Shown here: positions 18,570 through 26,636 of the stretch, in pieces
Numbering within the stretch: the first letter of the stretch is position 1
Layout of the letters: every line of letters begins with the position of its first letter
DNA from: Streptomyces sp. SBT349
GTDB lineage: Bacteria; Actinomycetota; Actinomycetes; Streptomycetales; Streptomycetaceae
Direction of reading: 5' to 3'
DNA length: 64,000 nucleotides
Assembly: GCF_001083795.1 (NCBI RefSeq)
Contig: NZ_LAVK01000001.1
Location: 21,159-85,158, forward strand
The notes under the pieces: model-generated
What the model saw: only the letters and a program-made list of their open reading frames with translations
The model's database searches: none
Told to the model about the DNA's origin: nothing
Program-made: the position numbers and the translations under genes

Positions 18570-18575
18570 TACGCT
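18570..18575 (+). promoter_or_regulatory. -10 box of a probable leaderless dapF promoter
   Basis: TACGCT fits TANNNT and ends 7 nt before the GTG at 18583. It decides the dapF start. Confidence 0.55.
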
Positions 18576-18582
18576 CGGGCCC

Positions 18583-19479
18583 GTGGGCACCGCACAGCAG
18601 CCCGTGCCGTTCCTCAAGGGGCACGGCACGGAGAACGACTTCGTGATCATTCCCGATCCTGACGACCGGCTCGACCTCTCGGCCGCCACCGTCGCGCGCC
18701 TGTGCGACCGGCGCGCGGGCCTCGGCGCCGACGGCCTGCTGCGCGTCGTGCGCGCGGCCGGCGAGGCCGAGTGGTTCATGGACTACCGCAACGCCGACGG
18801 CAGCATCGCCGAGATGTGCGGGAACGGCGTGCGGGTCTTCGCGCGCTACCTCCGGCGCGCCGGGCTGGCCGAGGGCGACTCCCTCCCCGTCGCCACCCGC
18901 GCGGGGGTGCGCCGGGTGCGGTTCGAGGACGACGGTGACATCACGGTGTCCATGGGACCGGCCACGCTGCCCGGGGGCCCGGGGGAGTCGGTCACCGTCA
19001 CGGTGGGGGAGCGGACCTGGCCCGCACGCCACGTCGACATGGGGAACCCGCACGCGGTCGCGTTCGTCGGCGCCCTCGACCACGCGGGCCCGCTGCTCGA
19101 CCCGCCCGCCGTCCACCCCGCCGCCGCGTATCCGCACGGGGTGAACGTGGAGTTCGTCGTGGACCGCGGCCCCGGGCACGTCGCGCTCCGGGTGCACGAG
19201 CGGGGCTCGGGCGAGACGCGCTCCTGCGGCACCGGCGCGTGCGCCGTGATGGTCGCCGCCGCCCGGCGGGACGGTCGTGACCCGGCGGCGGACGGCCGCC
19301 GGGCCACCTACACCGTGGACGTCCCGGGTGGGCGGCTGGTGGTCAGCGAGGACCCGGAGGGCCAGGTCACCATGAAGGGCCCGGCCGTGATCGTCGCCGA
19401 GGGGACGCTGGACGCCGCCTGGCTGCATCAATCCTGGCCGGTGACGCCGCATATTTCAGCCACGTTTCACAGAACATAA
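18583..19479 (+). CDS. dapF: Diaminopimelate epimerase
   Basis: Converts LL- to meso-diaminopimelate for lysine and, where used, peptidoglycan synthesis; 298 residues from the GTG at 18583. Streptomyces walls contain LL-diaminopimelate, so here the enzyme mainly feeds lysine. The opening FLKGHGTENDFVIIPDP is standard. The two catalytic cysteines are in AEMCGNGVRVFARYL (about residue 79) and in SGETRSCGTGACAV. The start was chosen because family members begin just before FLKGHGTENDF and a TACGCT box lies 7 nt upstream; a GTG at 18553 would add ten residues. Confidence 0.95.
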   Translation: MGTAQQPVPFLKGHGTENDFVIIPDPDDRLDLSAATVARLCDRRAGLGADGLLRVVRAAGEAEWFMDYRNADGSIAEMCGNGVRVFARYLRRAGLAEGDSLPVATRAGVRRVRFEDDGDITVSMGPATLPGGPGESVTVTVGERTWPARHVDMGNPHAVAFVGALDHAGPLLDPPAVHPAAAYPHGVNVEFVVDRGPGHVALRVHERGSGETRSCGTGACAVMVAAARRDGRDPAADGRRATYTVDVPGGRLVVSEDPEGQVTMKGPAVIVAEGTLDAAWLHQSWPVTPHISATFHRT

Positions 19480-19637
19480 GTCACTCGAATGGGTGATCCA
19501 CCACGATAGGGGCGGACGTCGGCGGGTGCACCGTGGTGGGCTCGGTAGCATCAAGCACCGGCGCCGCTGCGGGAATCCCTCGAATCGATCGACGTCAGCC
19601 GCGGTCCGGTCAACAGACCGCGGGAGGTGCCCACCCC

Positions 19638-21764
19638 ATGAGTGCAGAGGCGACCACACCGGGCGGCGCCGCCCGTGAACGCCGGGGCCACCGAAGAGAC
19701 GTGCTGCGGCTGCGGCAGCTCGGCCGCGCCGCCGTCATCCGCTCCACCGTGCGCGACCGGCTCCCCGACGCCATCGAGCATGTGGCCCAGGCCCACCGCC
19801 GCCACCACCCGCGCGCCGATCTCGACGCCCTGCGCCGTGCCTACCTGCTGGCCGAATTCGCGCACCGCGGGCAGATGCGGAAGAGCGGCGAGCCCTACAT
19901 CACGCACCCGCTCGCCGTCACGCTGATCCTCGCCGAGCTCGGCGCCGAGACCACGACGCTCACCGCCTCCCTCCTCCACGACACGGTCGAGGACACGGAG
20001 GTGACCCTCGACCAGGTCCGCGCCGACTTCGGCGACGAGGTCGGCCATCTGGTGGACGGCGTCACCAAGCTGGAGAAGGTGGACTACGGCGCCGCGGCCG
20101 AGCCCGAGACGTTCCGCAAGATGCTCGTGGCCACCGGCAGCGACGTGCGGGTGATGTCCATCAAGCTCGCCGACCGCCTGCACAACATGCGGACCCTCGG
20201 CGTGATGCGCCCCGAGAAGCAGGCCCGCATCGCCCGCGTCACCCGCGACGTGCTGATCCCGCTCGCCGAGCGCCTCGGCGTGCAGGCCGTGAAGACGGAG
20301 CTGGAGGATCTGGTCTTCGCCATCCTCCATCCCGAGGAGCACGCGCTGGCCCGGGAGCTGATCCGCCGTCACGCCCGGCGCCCCGACCCGCTGGCCGAGG
20401 CCGCCGTCGCGGTCCGCGAGGTGCTGCGCGAGGCCGGGGTCACCGCCCAGGTCGTCACCAGACCCCGGCATGTGCTGTCGGTGCACCGCGTTCGGCTGAA
20501 ACGCGGCGAGCCCGGCTCCTTCGACTACGGCCGGCTCCTGATCCTCGTCCCGGAGAACGCGGACTGCTACGCCGCGCTGGGCGAGCTGCACACCTGCTTC
20601 ACGCCGGTGGTCTCCGAGTTCAAGGACTTCATCGCCGTCCCCAAGTTCAACCTGTACCAGTCGCTGCACACCGCCTTCGCCTTCGGCGGCGGGCGGATCG
20701 CCGAGGTGCTGGTGCGCACGCACGCCATGCACCGCGTCGCGGAGGCGGGCGTGGTCGCGCTGGGCGACCCGCACCGCGCGGGCGAGGGCGAGGCCGACGA
20801 GGGCGAACGCGTCGACCCGACCCGCCCCGGCTGGCTCTCCCGGCTGCTCGACTGGCAGCGGCAGGCCCCCGACCCCGACACCTTCTGGACCGCGCTCCGC
20901 GACGAGCTGGCGAAGGACCGCGAGATCACGGTCTTCGGCGAGGCGGCGGACGCGGGCCCCCTCCAGCTCCCGGTCGGCGCGACCTGCGTGGACGCGGCCT
21001 ACGCCCGGCACGGGCAGGACGCCCACGCCTGCATCGGCGTCCGCGTCAACGGGCGGCTCGCCACCCTGCGCACCGTGCTCCACGACGGCGACACGGTGCA
21101 CCTCCTGCTCGCGCCCGACGGCAGCACGGGCCCCTCGCCCGAGTGGCTGGGGTACGCCACCACGCCCGCCGCCCGCATCCCGATCGGCCACTGGCTGGAC
21201 AGCGGCGCCGCCACCGGCGCGGAGCCGGGCCCCGAGCCCGTTCCGCCGCTCGGAGCCACGGCCGGGGCCGCGGCGCCCGCGTCCCGCCGGGAGGCGGCGG
21301 ACCCGGCCGACAGCGCGGCCGCCCTCGTCGCGGGTGCCCCCGAGGCCCCGGTGCGCCTGGCGCGTTGCTGCACGCCCGTCCCGCCCGACGGGGTGAGCGG
21401 CTTCACCGTGCGTGGCGGCGCCGTCACCGTGCACCGCGAGGACTGCCCGTCCGCGGTGCGGATGACCGCCGCCGGGCGCCGTCCGCTGCCGGTGACCTGG
21501 CGCTCGGACTCCATCGGCTGCCGCGTCACCCTGCACGCCGAGGCCCTCGGCCGCCCCGAGCTGCTCGCCGACCTCACCGAGGCCCTGGCCGCCCACGGCG
21601 CGGCCGTGCTCGCCGCCGAGGTCGAGCCCCCCCGCGAGCACCGCGTCCGCCACACCTACACGCTGCGACTGCCCGACTCCTCCGGGCTTCCCCGCCTGAT
21701 GCGCGCGATGCGCCGGGTGCCGGGCGTCTACGACGTGACCCGCGCGGCCCGCCTCCAGTCCTGA
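19638..21764 (+). CDS. rshA: RSH family (p)ppGpp hydrolase/synthetase RshA
   Basis: Long RelA/SpoT homologue, 708 residues. The ATG at 19638 has GGGAGGTG upstream. The N-terminal HD hydrolase domain is intact: AHRGQMRKSGEPYITHPLAV, SLLHDTVEDT (His114-Asp115) and IKLADRLHNMRTL. The synthetase domain is recognisable (RPRHVLSVHRVRLKRG, PKFNLYQSLHTAFAFGG, AEVLVRTHAMHRVAEAGV) but altered. The usual YDLxGIRI is FDYGRLLI, and the AHWxYK that follows the MHRxAExGxA segment in RelA is absent. TGS (LQLPVGATCVDAAYARHG) and C-terminal ACT-like regions follow. Streptomyces carries a second RSH (RelA) elsewhere. Here hydrolysis looks secure and synthesis doubtful. Confidence 0.88.
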   Translation: MSAEATTPGGAARERRGHRRDVLRLRQLGRAAVIRSTVRDRLPDAIEHVAQAHRRHHPRADLDALRRAYLLAEFAHRGQMRKSGEPYITHPLAVTLILAELGAETTTLTASLLHDTVEDTEVTLDQVRADFGDEVGHLVDGVTKLEKVDYGAAAEPETFRKMLVATGSDVRVMSIKLADRLHNMRTLGVMRPEKQARIARVTRDVLIPLAERLGVQAVKTELEDLVFAILHPEEHALARELIRRHARRPDPLAEAAVAVREVLREAGVTAQVVTRPRHVLSVHRVRLKRGEPGSFDYGRLLILVPENADCYAALGELHTCFTPVVSEFKDFIAVPKFNLYQSLHTAFAFGGGRIAEVLVRTHAMHRVAEAGVVALGDPHRAGEGEADEGERVDPTRPGWLSRLLDWQRQAPDPDTFWTALRDELAKDREITVFGEAADAGPLQLPVGATCVDAAYARHGQDAHACIGVRVNGRLATLRTVLHDGDTVHLLLAPDGSTGPSPEWLGYATTPAARIPIGHWLDSGAATGAEPGPEPVPPLGATAGAAAPASRREAADPADSAAALVAGAPEAPVRLARCCTPVPPDGVSGFTVRGGAVTVHREDCPSAVRMTAAGRRPLPVTWRSDSIGCRVTLHAEALGRPELLADLTEALAAHGAAVLAAEVEPPREHRVRHTYTLRLPDSSGLPRLMRAMRRVPGVYDVTRAARLQS

Positions 21765-21855
21765 GTCCGGATCCCGGGACGGCCCGGGGCCCGGCGCCGG
21801 CCCCGCACCCGGGTGGGCACGCCACCGCGCCGCGTGCTAATCGGGGTGACGCGGG

Positions 21856-21872
21856 GGTGGCACCGTGCCACC
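21856..21872. repeat. 17-bp perfect palindrome upstream of hflX
   Basis: GGTGGCAC-C-GTGCCACC, two 8-bp arms around one base, lies 125 nt before the hflX start. It could be a dimeric repressor operator or an RNA hairpin; no known regulator motif matches. Confidence 0.35.
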
Positions 21873-21997
21873 ATGGGACGCGCGGCCGGGAATGTTCCGA
21901 GTCGCACGGGCGTTGAAGAGCTGACAGTTCCCCGGCGTCCAAGCGCCGGCCGAGGCCGTCCGAGCCTCGCCGTCTTCCCCCGACTTTAAGGAACGCA

Positions 21998-23482
21998 TTG
22001 ACCTTCTCTTCCCTTCCTCAGGATCACCAGCGCCGCACCGCGGGCCGCCGGGCCGACGCCCTGATGGATGAGGACGTCGCCCGGAGCGAGTTCGACGACG
22101 TGGACGGCGATCAGTTCGAGCGCGACGAGCGCGCCGCACTCCGCCGTGTCATCGGGCTCTCGACCGAGCTGGAGGACATCACCGAGGTCGAGTACCGGCA
22201 GCTGCGTCTGGAGCGCGTGGTGCTCGTCGGCGTCTGGACCTCCGGTACCGCGCGGGACGCGGAGCTGTCCCTCGCGGAGCTCGCCGCCCTGGCCGAGACC
22301 GCGGGCGCCCTGGTGCTCGACGGCGTGATCCAGCGCCGCGACAAGCCGGACCCGGCCACCTACATCGGCTCGGGCAAGGCGCAGGAGCTCAGGGACCTCG
22401 TGCTGGAGACCGGCGCCGACACCGTCGTGTGCGACGGTGAGTTGAGTCCGGGTCAGCTGATCCACCTGGAGGATGTCGTCAAGGTGAAGGTGGTCGACAG
22501 GACCGCCCTGATCCTGGACATCTTCGCCCAGCACGCCAAGTCCCGTGAGGGCAAGGCGCAGGTGTCGCTCGCCCAGATGCAGTACATGCTGCCGCGGCTG
22601 CGCGGCTGGGGCCAGTCGCTGTCGCGCCAGATGGGCGGCGGTGGCTCCAGCAGCGGTGGCGGGGGGATGGCCACCCGCGGCCCCGGTGAGACCAAGATCG
22701 AGACCGACCGGCGGCGGATCCGCGAGAAGATGGCGAAGATGCGCCGGGAGATCGCGGACATGAAGCACGGCCGGGAGCTCAAGCGGCAGGAGCGCCACCG
22801 CAACAAGGTGCCGTCCGTCGCCATCGCCGGCTACACCAACGCGGGCAAGTCCTCCCTGCTGAACCAGCTGACCGGCGCCGGAGTCCTCGTGGAGAACGCG
22901 CTGTTCGCCACGCTGGACCCGACCGTGCGCCGGGCGACCACGCCCAGCGGGCGCGGGTACACCCTGGCCGACACCGTGGGCTTCGTGCGCCACCTGCCCC
23001 ACCACCTGGTGGAGGCGTTCCGCTCCACCATGGAGGAGGTCGGCGAGGCCGACCTGATCCTGCACGTGGTGGACGGCTCGCACCCGGTGCCCGAGGAGCA
23101 GCTCGCGGCCGTCCGTGAGGTGATCCGCGAGGTGGGGGCGAAGGACATCCCCGAGATCGTGGTGCTCAACAAGGCGGATGCCGCGGACGAGCTGACGCTC
23201 CAGCGGCTGCTGCGGGCCGAGAAGCGGGCCATCGCCGTTTCGGCGCGCACCGGCCTGGGGCTCGACCGGCTCCTCGAGTGGATCGACGACGAACTGCCGC
23301 GCCCCGCCGTGGAGCTGGGGGTCCTGGTGCCCTACACCGAGGGTGGTCTGGTCTCCCGCGTGCACGCGGAGGGCGAGGTCCTCTCCGAGGAGCACACCGC
23401 CGAGGGCACGCTGCTCACGGTTCGGGTGCACCCGGAGCTGGGTGCGCTGCTCGAACCGTACGTCCCGGCCGTCCGGGGCTGA
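21998..23482 (+). CDS. hflX: GTPase HflX
   Basis: Ribosome-associated GTPase that splits stalled or hibernating 70S ribosomes, 494 residues. It starts at a TTG preceded by AAGGA at suitable spacing, matching the short Ser/Thr-rich N-terminus of Streptomyces HflX. The HflX domain has VLDGVIQRRDKPDPATYIGSG and GDELSPGQ-like DGELSPGQLIHLED, with a glycine/serine-rich linker at QMGGGGSSSGGGG. The G domain has G1 GYTNAGKSSLLN, G2 TLDPTVRRATTPSG, G3 DTVGFVRHLP and G4 LNKAD. A terminator hairpin follows 39 nt after the stop. Confidence 0.95.
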   Translation: MTFSSLPQDHQRRTAGRRADALMDEDVARSEFDDVDGDQFERDERAALRRVIGLSTELEDITEVEYRQLRLERVVLVGVWTSGTARDAELSLAELAALAETAGALVLDGVIQRRDKPDPATYIGSGKAQELRDLVLETGADTVVCDGELSPGQLIHLEDVVKVKVVDRTALILDIFAQHAKSREGKAQVSLAQMQYMLPRLRGWGQSLSRQMGGGGSSSGGGGMATRGPGETKIETDRRRIREKMAKMRREIADMKHGRELKRQERHRNKVPSVAIAGYTNAGKSSLLNQLTGAGVLVENALFATLDPTVRRATTPSGRGYTLADTVGFVRHLPHHLVEAFRSTMEEVGEADLILHVVDGSHPVPEEQLAAVREVIREVGAKDIPEIVVLNKADAADELTLQRLLRAEKRAIAVSARTGLGLDRLLEWIDDELPRPAVELGVLVPYTEGGLVSRVHAEGEVLSEEHTAEGTLLTVRVHPELGALLEPYVPAVRG

Positions 23483-23521
23483 CCGCCCCGGTTCCCGCGG
23501 CGAGCGTGCTCGCTCGCGCAC

Positions 23522-23558
23522 TGCCTGAGGGGCCGCCCGTGGGGCGGCCCCTCAGGCA
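23522..23558. terminator. Bidirectional terminator between hflX and tetR
   Basis: A perfect 17-bp stem (23522-23538 with 23542-23558) with a GTG loop. It serves hflX on the plus strand, and the stop codon of the convergent TetR gene lies inside its right arm. Confidence 0.85.
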
Positions 23559-24145
23559 TGTACGGCCACGGCACCGCTCACGCGCGCCGGGTCGGCCGCG
23601 AGGCCGCGCAGCACGAGCTGGACCCACCGCCGCCGCGCGGCCTCGGGCAGGTCGTCGCCCGGGAGATTGCCCAGGGCGAGCATGAGATCGGCCGCCGTGA
23701 CGTCCCGGTGCAGCGATCCCTCCGCGTGACCGGCCGCGACGATGCGCGACAGGAGGCTCCCGCCCCTCCGGGCCAGCTCCTGGTCCGCCCTCATCCCGAG
23801 GGGGCCGATCGCGGTCCTGACGGTGCGGTCCGTGCCGGCCGCTTCGCTGATGCGCCCGGCCAGTAACGCCAGTTCGGCGAAGGCGCTGCCGCCCGCGTCG
23901 ATCCGGGCGACCGCCTCGTCGAGAGCCGTGAAGATGCGGTGGACGAGGTCGCCCACGATCGCCTGGACGAGATCGGCCTTGGTCGGGAAGTGCCGGTACA
24001 GGGTCCCCACCGCCACCCCGGCCTCCCGGGCGATCTCGTCGATCCCCGCGCCCTCTCCCCGCGCGGCGAACAACGTGCGCGCGGCGCGCAGGATGTTCGC
24101 GCGGTTGCGTGCGGCGTCCGCACGCAACCGGTGTGGTGCGGTCAC
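23552..24145 (-). CDS. TetR family transcriptional regulator
   Basis: One-component repressor, 197 residues from the GTG at 24145, which has GGAGG upstream. The helix-turn-helix domain is clear: ARNRANILRAARTLFAARGE, IDEIAREAGVAVGTLYRHF, PTKADLVQAIV. The C-terminal ligand domain is all-helical and resembles the Streptomyces group ending PGDDLPEAARRRWVQLVLRG. A longer in-frame extension to 24466 has no coding character. No intact divergent gene is present at the usual target position, so the regulated gene is unknown. Confidence 0.92.
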   Translation of the reverse strand: MTAPHRLRADAARNRANILRAARTLFAARGEGAGIDEIAREAGVAVGTLYRHFPTKADLVQAIVGDLVHRIFTALDEAVARIDAGGSAFAELALLAGRISEAAGTDRTVRTAIGPLGMRADQELARRGGSLLSRIVAAGHAEGSLHRDVTAADLMLALGNLPGDDLPEAARRRWVQLVLRGLAADPARVSGAVAVHA

Positions 24146-25164
24146 GGATCGGCCTCCGTCCTCCCGAGTGCACCTGAGGATGCCACAGCCACGCGCCGCG
24201 CGTGGCCGGGAACCAGCGCCGGGACACGGGCGGATTCCGTCGCGGAATACCGACTTCTGCTTGCGGACCCGCACCGCCTGAGCCGAGCCATTTCCGGCCA
24301 ACTGCTCGCGGCCGCCGGTTTCCTTCCGCTCCTCGCCCTCATGGGCGGCGTTCACCTCGTCGGCAACGCGTCGTCGTGGGGGGTTCTCACCGCGCTCCGC
24401 CAGCGGGTGGCCGCGCTGCCGGCCAGGGATGTCGGGACCGCGTGCGCCGCCCGGCGGCCCCCGCATCGTTGGTCACCGGGGCGCGAGAGCCGGGAACTGA
24501 TGTCTCAATTCCTGCTTCCGCGAGCACAGTTCAAGGTCGCCTTTAGGCATCTGGGTCATGATCGGCCACGACCGGCCGGGAGAGGCCCCCACACCGAGCC
24601 CTGCCCGCGTAGCCCCCAAAAGGTCTCCGGAGCGCCGACATCATGACCCTCTCCCAGGCAGCCCGCACCTGTCACCAGCCGTCGGCACCGGGTCCCTCCG
24701 GGCCGCCGCACCTCCTCGCCCCCCGCCGCAGCGGCCACCTGACCCCGGCCCCTCCGGGTCGATCTAGCGGCAACGGCAGACCAGAGGTGTGGCGTTGATC
24801 ACACGCGGCCCCGCCGCGGCCCGGGGGCCGAGGCGCGGGACGAAGGCGAACGCCCGGGGCCGCCGCCGTCCGTTGCGCGGGCATGGGGGCGCGGGGGCCG
24901 CCAGGCCCGGTGACCTGGCACCGCCGGTCACCGCCGACACCTCCCGTATACCACCGTCGCCCCTCCCGACGTCCCGCGGGATGGCCCCGCTGACCGACGC
25001 CGAACCGCGGATGTCGACCCGCCGCCGCCTCCTGGCACGGCGACGGGGCCGCCCTCGCGGCCGCCGTGTGACCGCTCGCATACGTGTGTGACGCACCGGT
25101 GTTGGTTACCGTAGGGAATGGTTCAGTCGCTATGGCCGATGTATCGGACAAAGGGGGAAGGCTG
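24146..25164. other. About 1 kb without a convincing gene; possible decayed membrane-protein fragment
   Basis: Between the TetR and SARP genes no reading frame has both a credible start and codon bias. At about 24238-24450 one plus-strand frame reads like a membrane-protein piece (LLAAAGFLPLLALMGGVHLV and onward), but it has no start signal and dissolves into low-complexity sequence before a stop near 24646. A 17-bp palindrome CCACGCG-CCG-CGCGTGG lies near 24191. The SARP promoter is presumably within the last 100 bases; AAGGGGGA at 25151-25158 is its ribosome-binding site. Confidence 0.35.
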
Positions 25165-26001
25165 ATGAGATACGAGATCCTGGGACCGCTTCGCCTCACG
25201 GGTGAGGAGGGCACCTCGTACATCGGTGCCCGCAAGGTCGAAACGCTGCTGGCCGCGCTGCTCGTACGATCCGACCAGGTCGTGCCGAGCGGGCGGATCA
25301 AGGAGGAGATCTGGGGCGGCTCCCCGCCCAAACGCGCGTCCGCCGCCATGCATGTCTACGTGTCACAGCTCCGCAAGATCCTTGCCGCCGCGACGGGCGC
25401 GGCCGACAGCCCGATCGTCACCCGGCCTCCGGGTTACACGATCCAGATCGGCCCCGACGACGAACTCGACGTGCACGCCTTCGAGTCGCACATCCGAGCG
25501 GGCCGCGCCCACCGCCAGGAGGGCCGCCACGAGGACGCCTGCACCGCACTGACGTCCGCGCTCTCCCTGTGGCGCGGCCACGCCCTCGCCGGGGTCTCCG
25601 GCGGCCCGCTGATCGGCGCGTTCACCGCGTATCTGGAAGACGCCCGCGCCGAGTGCCAGGAGATGCTGATCGACGCCCAGCTGGCCATGGGTCGCCACCG
25701 CGAACAGGTGGGCCGGCTCCAGGCGCTGATCAGCGAGAACCCCCTGAGCGAGGTCTTCTACCGGCAGCTCATGCTCGCCCTCTACCGCTCCGAGCGGCAG
25801 GCCGACGCGCTGCGGGTCTACGAGAGCGCACGCCGTGTCCTCCACGACGAGCTCGGCCTGGAGCCGGGCCAGCCGCTGCGGGACCTCCAGCGGGCCATCC
25901 TGCTGGCCGACCCGCGGCTGGGTGCCCAAGCGGCATCCGGCTCGGCCCCGTTCGGCCACTCCCTGCACCGCCTGGACCGGGTGGGAGCCGTCGGAGCCTG
26001 A
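25165..26001 (+). CDS. SARP family transcriptional activator (AfsR/DnrI type)
   Basis: Small Streptomyces antibiotic regulatory protein, 278 residues, starting MRYEILGPLRLTGEEG with AAGGGGGA upstream. The OmpR-like winged-helix DNA-binding domain spans about residues 1-95 (KVETLLAALLVRSDQVVPSG, RASAAMHVYVSQLRKIL, PPGYTIQI). The bacterial transcriptional activation domain follows (LSLWRGHALAGVSGG to LGRHREQV-like MGRHREQVGRLQALI to RLYESARRVL-like VYESARRVLHDELGLEPG). It lacks the ATPase and TPR domains of large AfsR. SARPs normally activate secondary-metabolite genes and bind phased direct repeats. The nearest candidates here are panD, 78 nt downstream, and the siderophore operon about 2.2 kb downstream. 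Confidence 0.92.
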   Translation: MRYEILGPLRLTGEEGTSYIGARKVETLLAALLVRSDQVVPSGRIKEEIWGGSPPKRASAAMHVYVSQLRKILAAATGAADSPIVTRPPGYTIQIGPDDELDVHAFESHIRAGRAHRQEGRHEDACTALTSALSLWRGHALAGVSGGPLIGAFTAYLEDARAECQEMLIDAQLAMGRHREQVGRLQALISENPLSEVFYRQLMLALYRSERQADALRVYESARRVLHDELGLEPGQPLRDLQRAILLADPRLGAQAASGSAPFGHSLHRLDRVGAVGA

Positions 26002-26079
26002 CCACCCCTCGATTAGCATGGACGCGTCGGCACGTATCTCGTCGAGAGAGCGTGACCCTCGGAACCGGGAGAGCTGCTC

Positions 26080-26502
26080 GTGTTGCGCACCATGTTCAAA
26101 TCCAAGATCCACCGCGCCACGGTGACCCAGGCCGACCTGCAGTACGTCGGCTCGGTCACCGTGGACGCGGCCCTGATGGAAGCCGCCGACCTGCTGCCGG
26201 GCGAGCAGGTCCACATCGTCGACATCGACAACGGAAGCCGCCTGGAGACCTATGTCATCGAGGGCGAACGCGGCTCCGGCGTCATCGGGATCAACGGCGC
26301 GGCCGCCCACCTGGTGCAGCCGGGCCACCTGGTCATCCTCATCAGCTACACCCAGGTCGACGACGCCGAGGCGCGCCGCATGCGGCCCACCGTCGTGCAT
26401 GTGGACCGCGCCAACCGGGTGGTCGGCCTGGGCGCCGACCCCTCCGAGCCCCCGCCCGGCGGCGACGCCGAGCGCAGCCCGCAGGCCGCCCACCGCGCCT
26501 GA
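26080..26502 (+). CDS. panD: Aspartate 1-decarboxylase precursor
   Basis: Pyruvoyl enzyme that makes beta-alanine from aspartate, for pantothenate/CoA or for beta-alanine-containing metabolites; 140 residues from a GTG ([20 protein letters not shown]). The self-processing site is Gly24-Ser25 in YVGSVTVD, where the serine becomes the pyruvoyl group. Other family positions are present: [32 protein letters not shown] and [13 protein letters not shown]. The tail of about 20 residues is Pro/Ala-rich. It lies 78 nt after the SARP gene on the same strand without an obvious terminator between, so the SARP may control it directly or share its mRNA. Confidence 0.95.
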   Translation: MLRTMFKSKIHRATVTQADLQYVGSVTVDAALMEAADLLPGEQVHIVDIDNGSRLETYVIEGERGSGVIGINGAAAHLVQPGHLVILISYTQVDDAEARRMRPTVVHVDRANRVVGLGADPSEPPPGGDAERSPQAAHRA

Positions 26503-26551
26503 GCACCGCCTGAGCACCACCCGAGCACCACTCAGCGGCCGGACACGGCAC

Positions 26552-26599
26552 GACGCCGGGGCCCGGCGGTCACCCTCGTGACCGCCGGGCCCCGGCGTC
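26552..26599. terminator. Bidirectional terminator between panD and the protease gene
   Basis: A perfect 22-bp stem (26552-26573 with 26578-26599) with a CCTC loop followed by TGTTT. It is placed midway between the convergent stops at 26502 and 26637. Confidence 0.9.
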
Positions 26600-26636
26600 T
26601 GTTTCGGCGGCGTTTGCCCCGCCGTCGCGTCCGGAC

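Noticed and set aside
24624..24798. Short frames near the GGTCTCCGGAGCGCC sequence that could be a small peptide gene
   Set aside because: Low complexity, no conservation clue, and only a mediocre ribosome-binding site.
24789..25091. Plus-strand frame of about 100 codons before the SARP gene
   Set aside because: It is almost entirely Arg/Gly/Pro with no ribosome-binding site and no family features, typical of chance frames in high-GC DNA.
26552..26599. The 22-bp inverted repeat as an insertion-sequence end or attachment site
   Set aside because: It is a single hairpin between two convergent genes with no target duplication or transposase; it is best explained as a bidirectional terminator.
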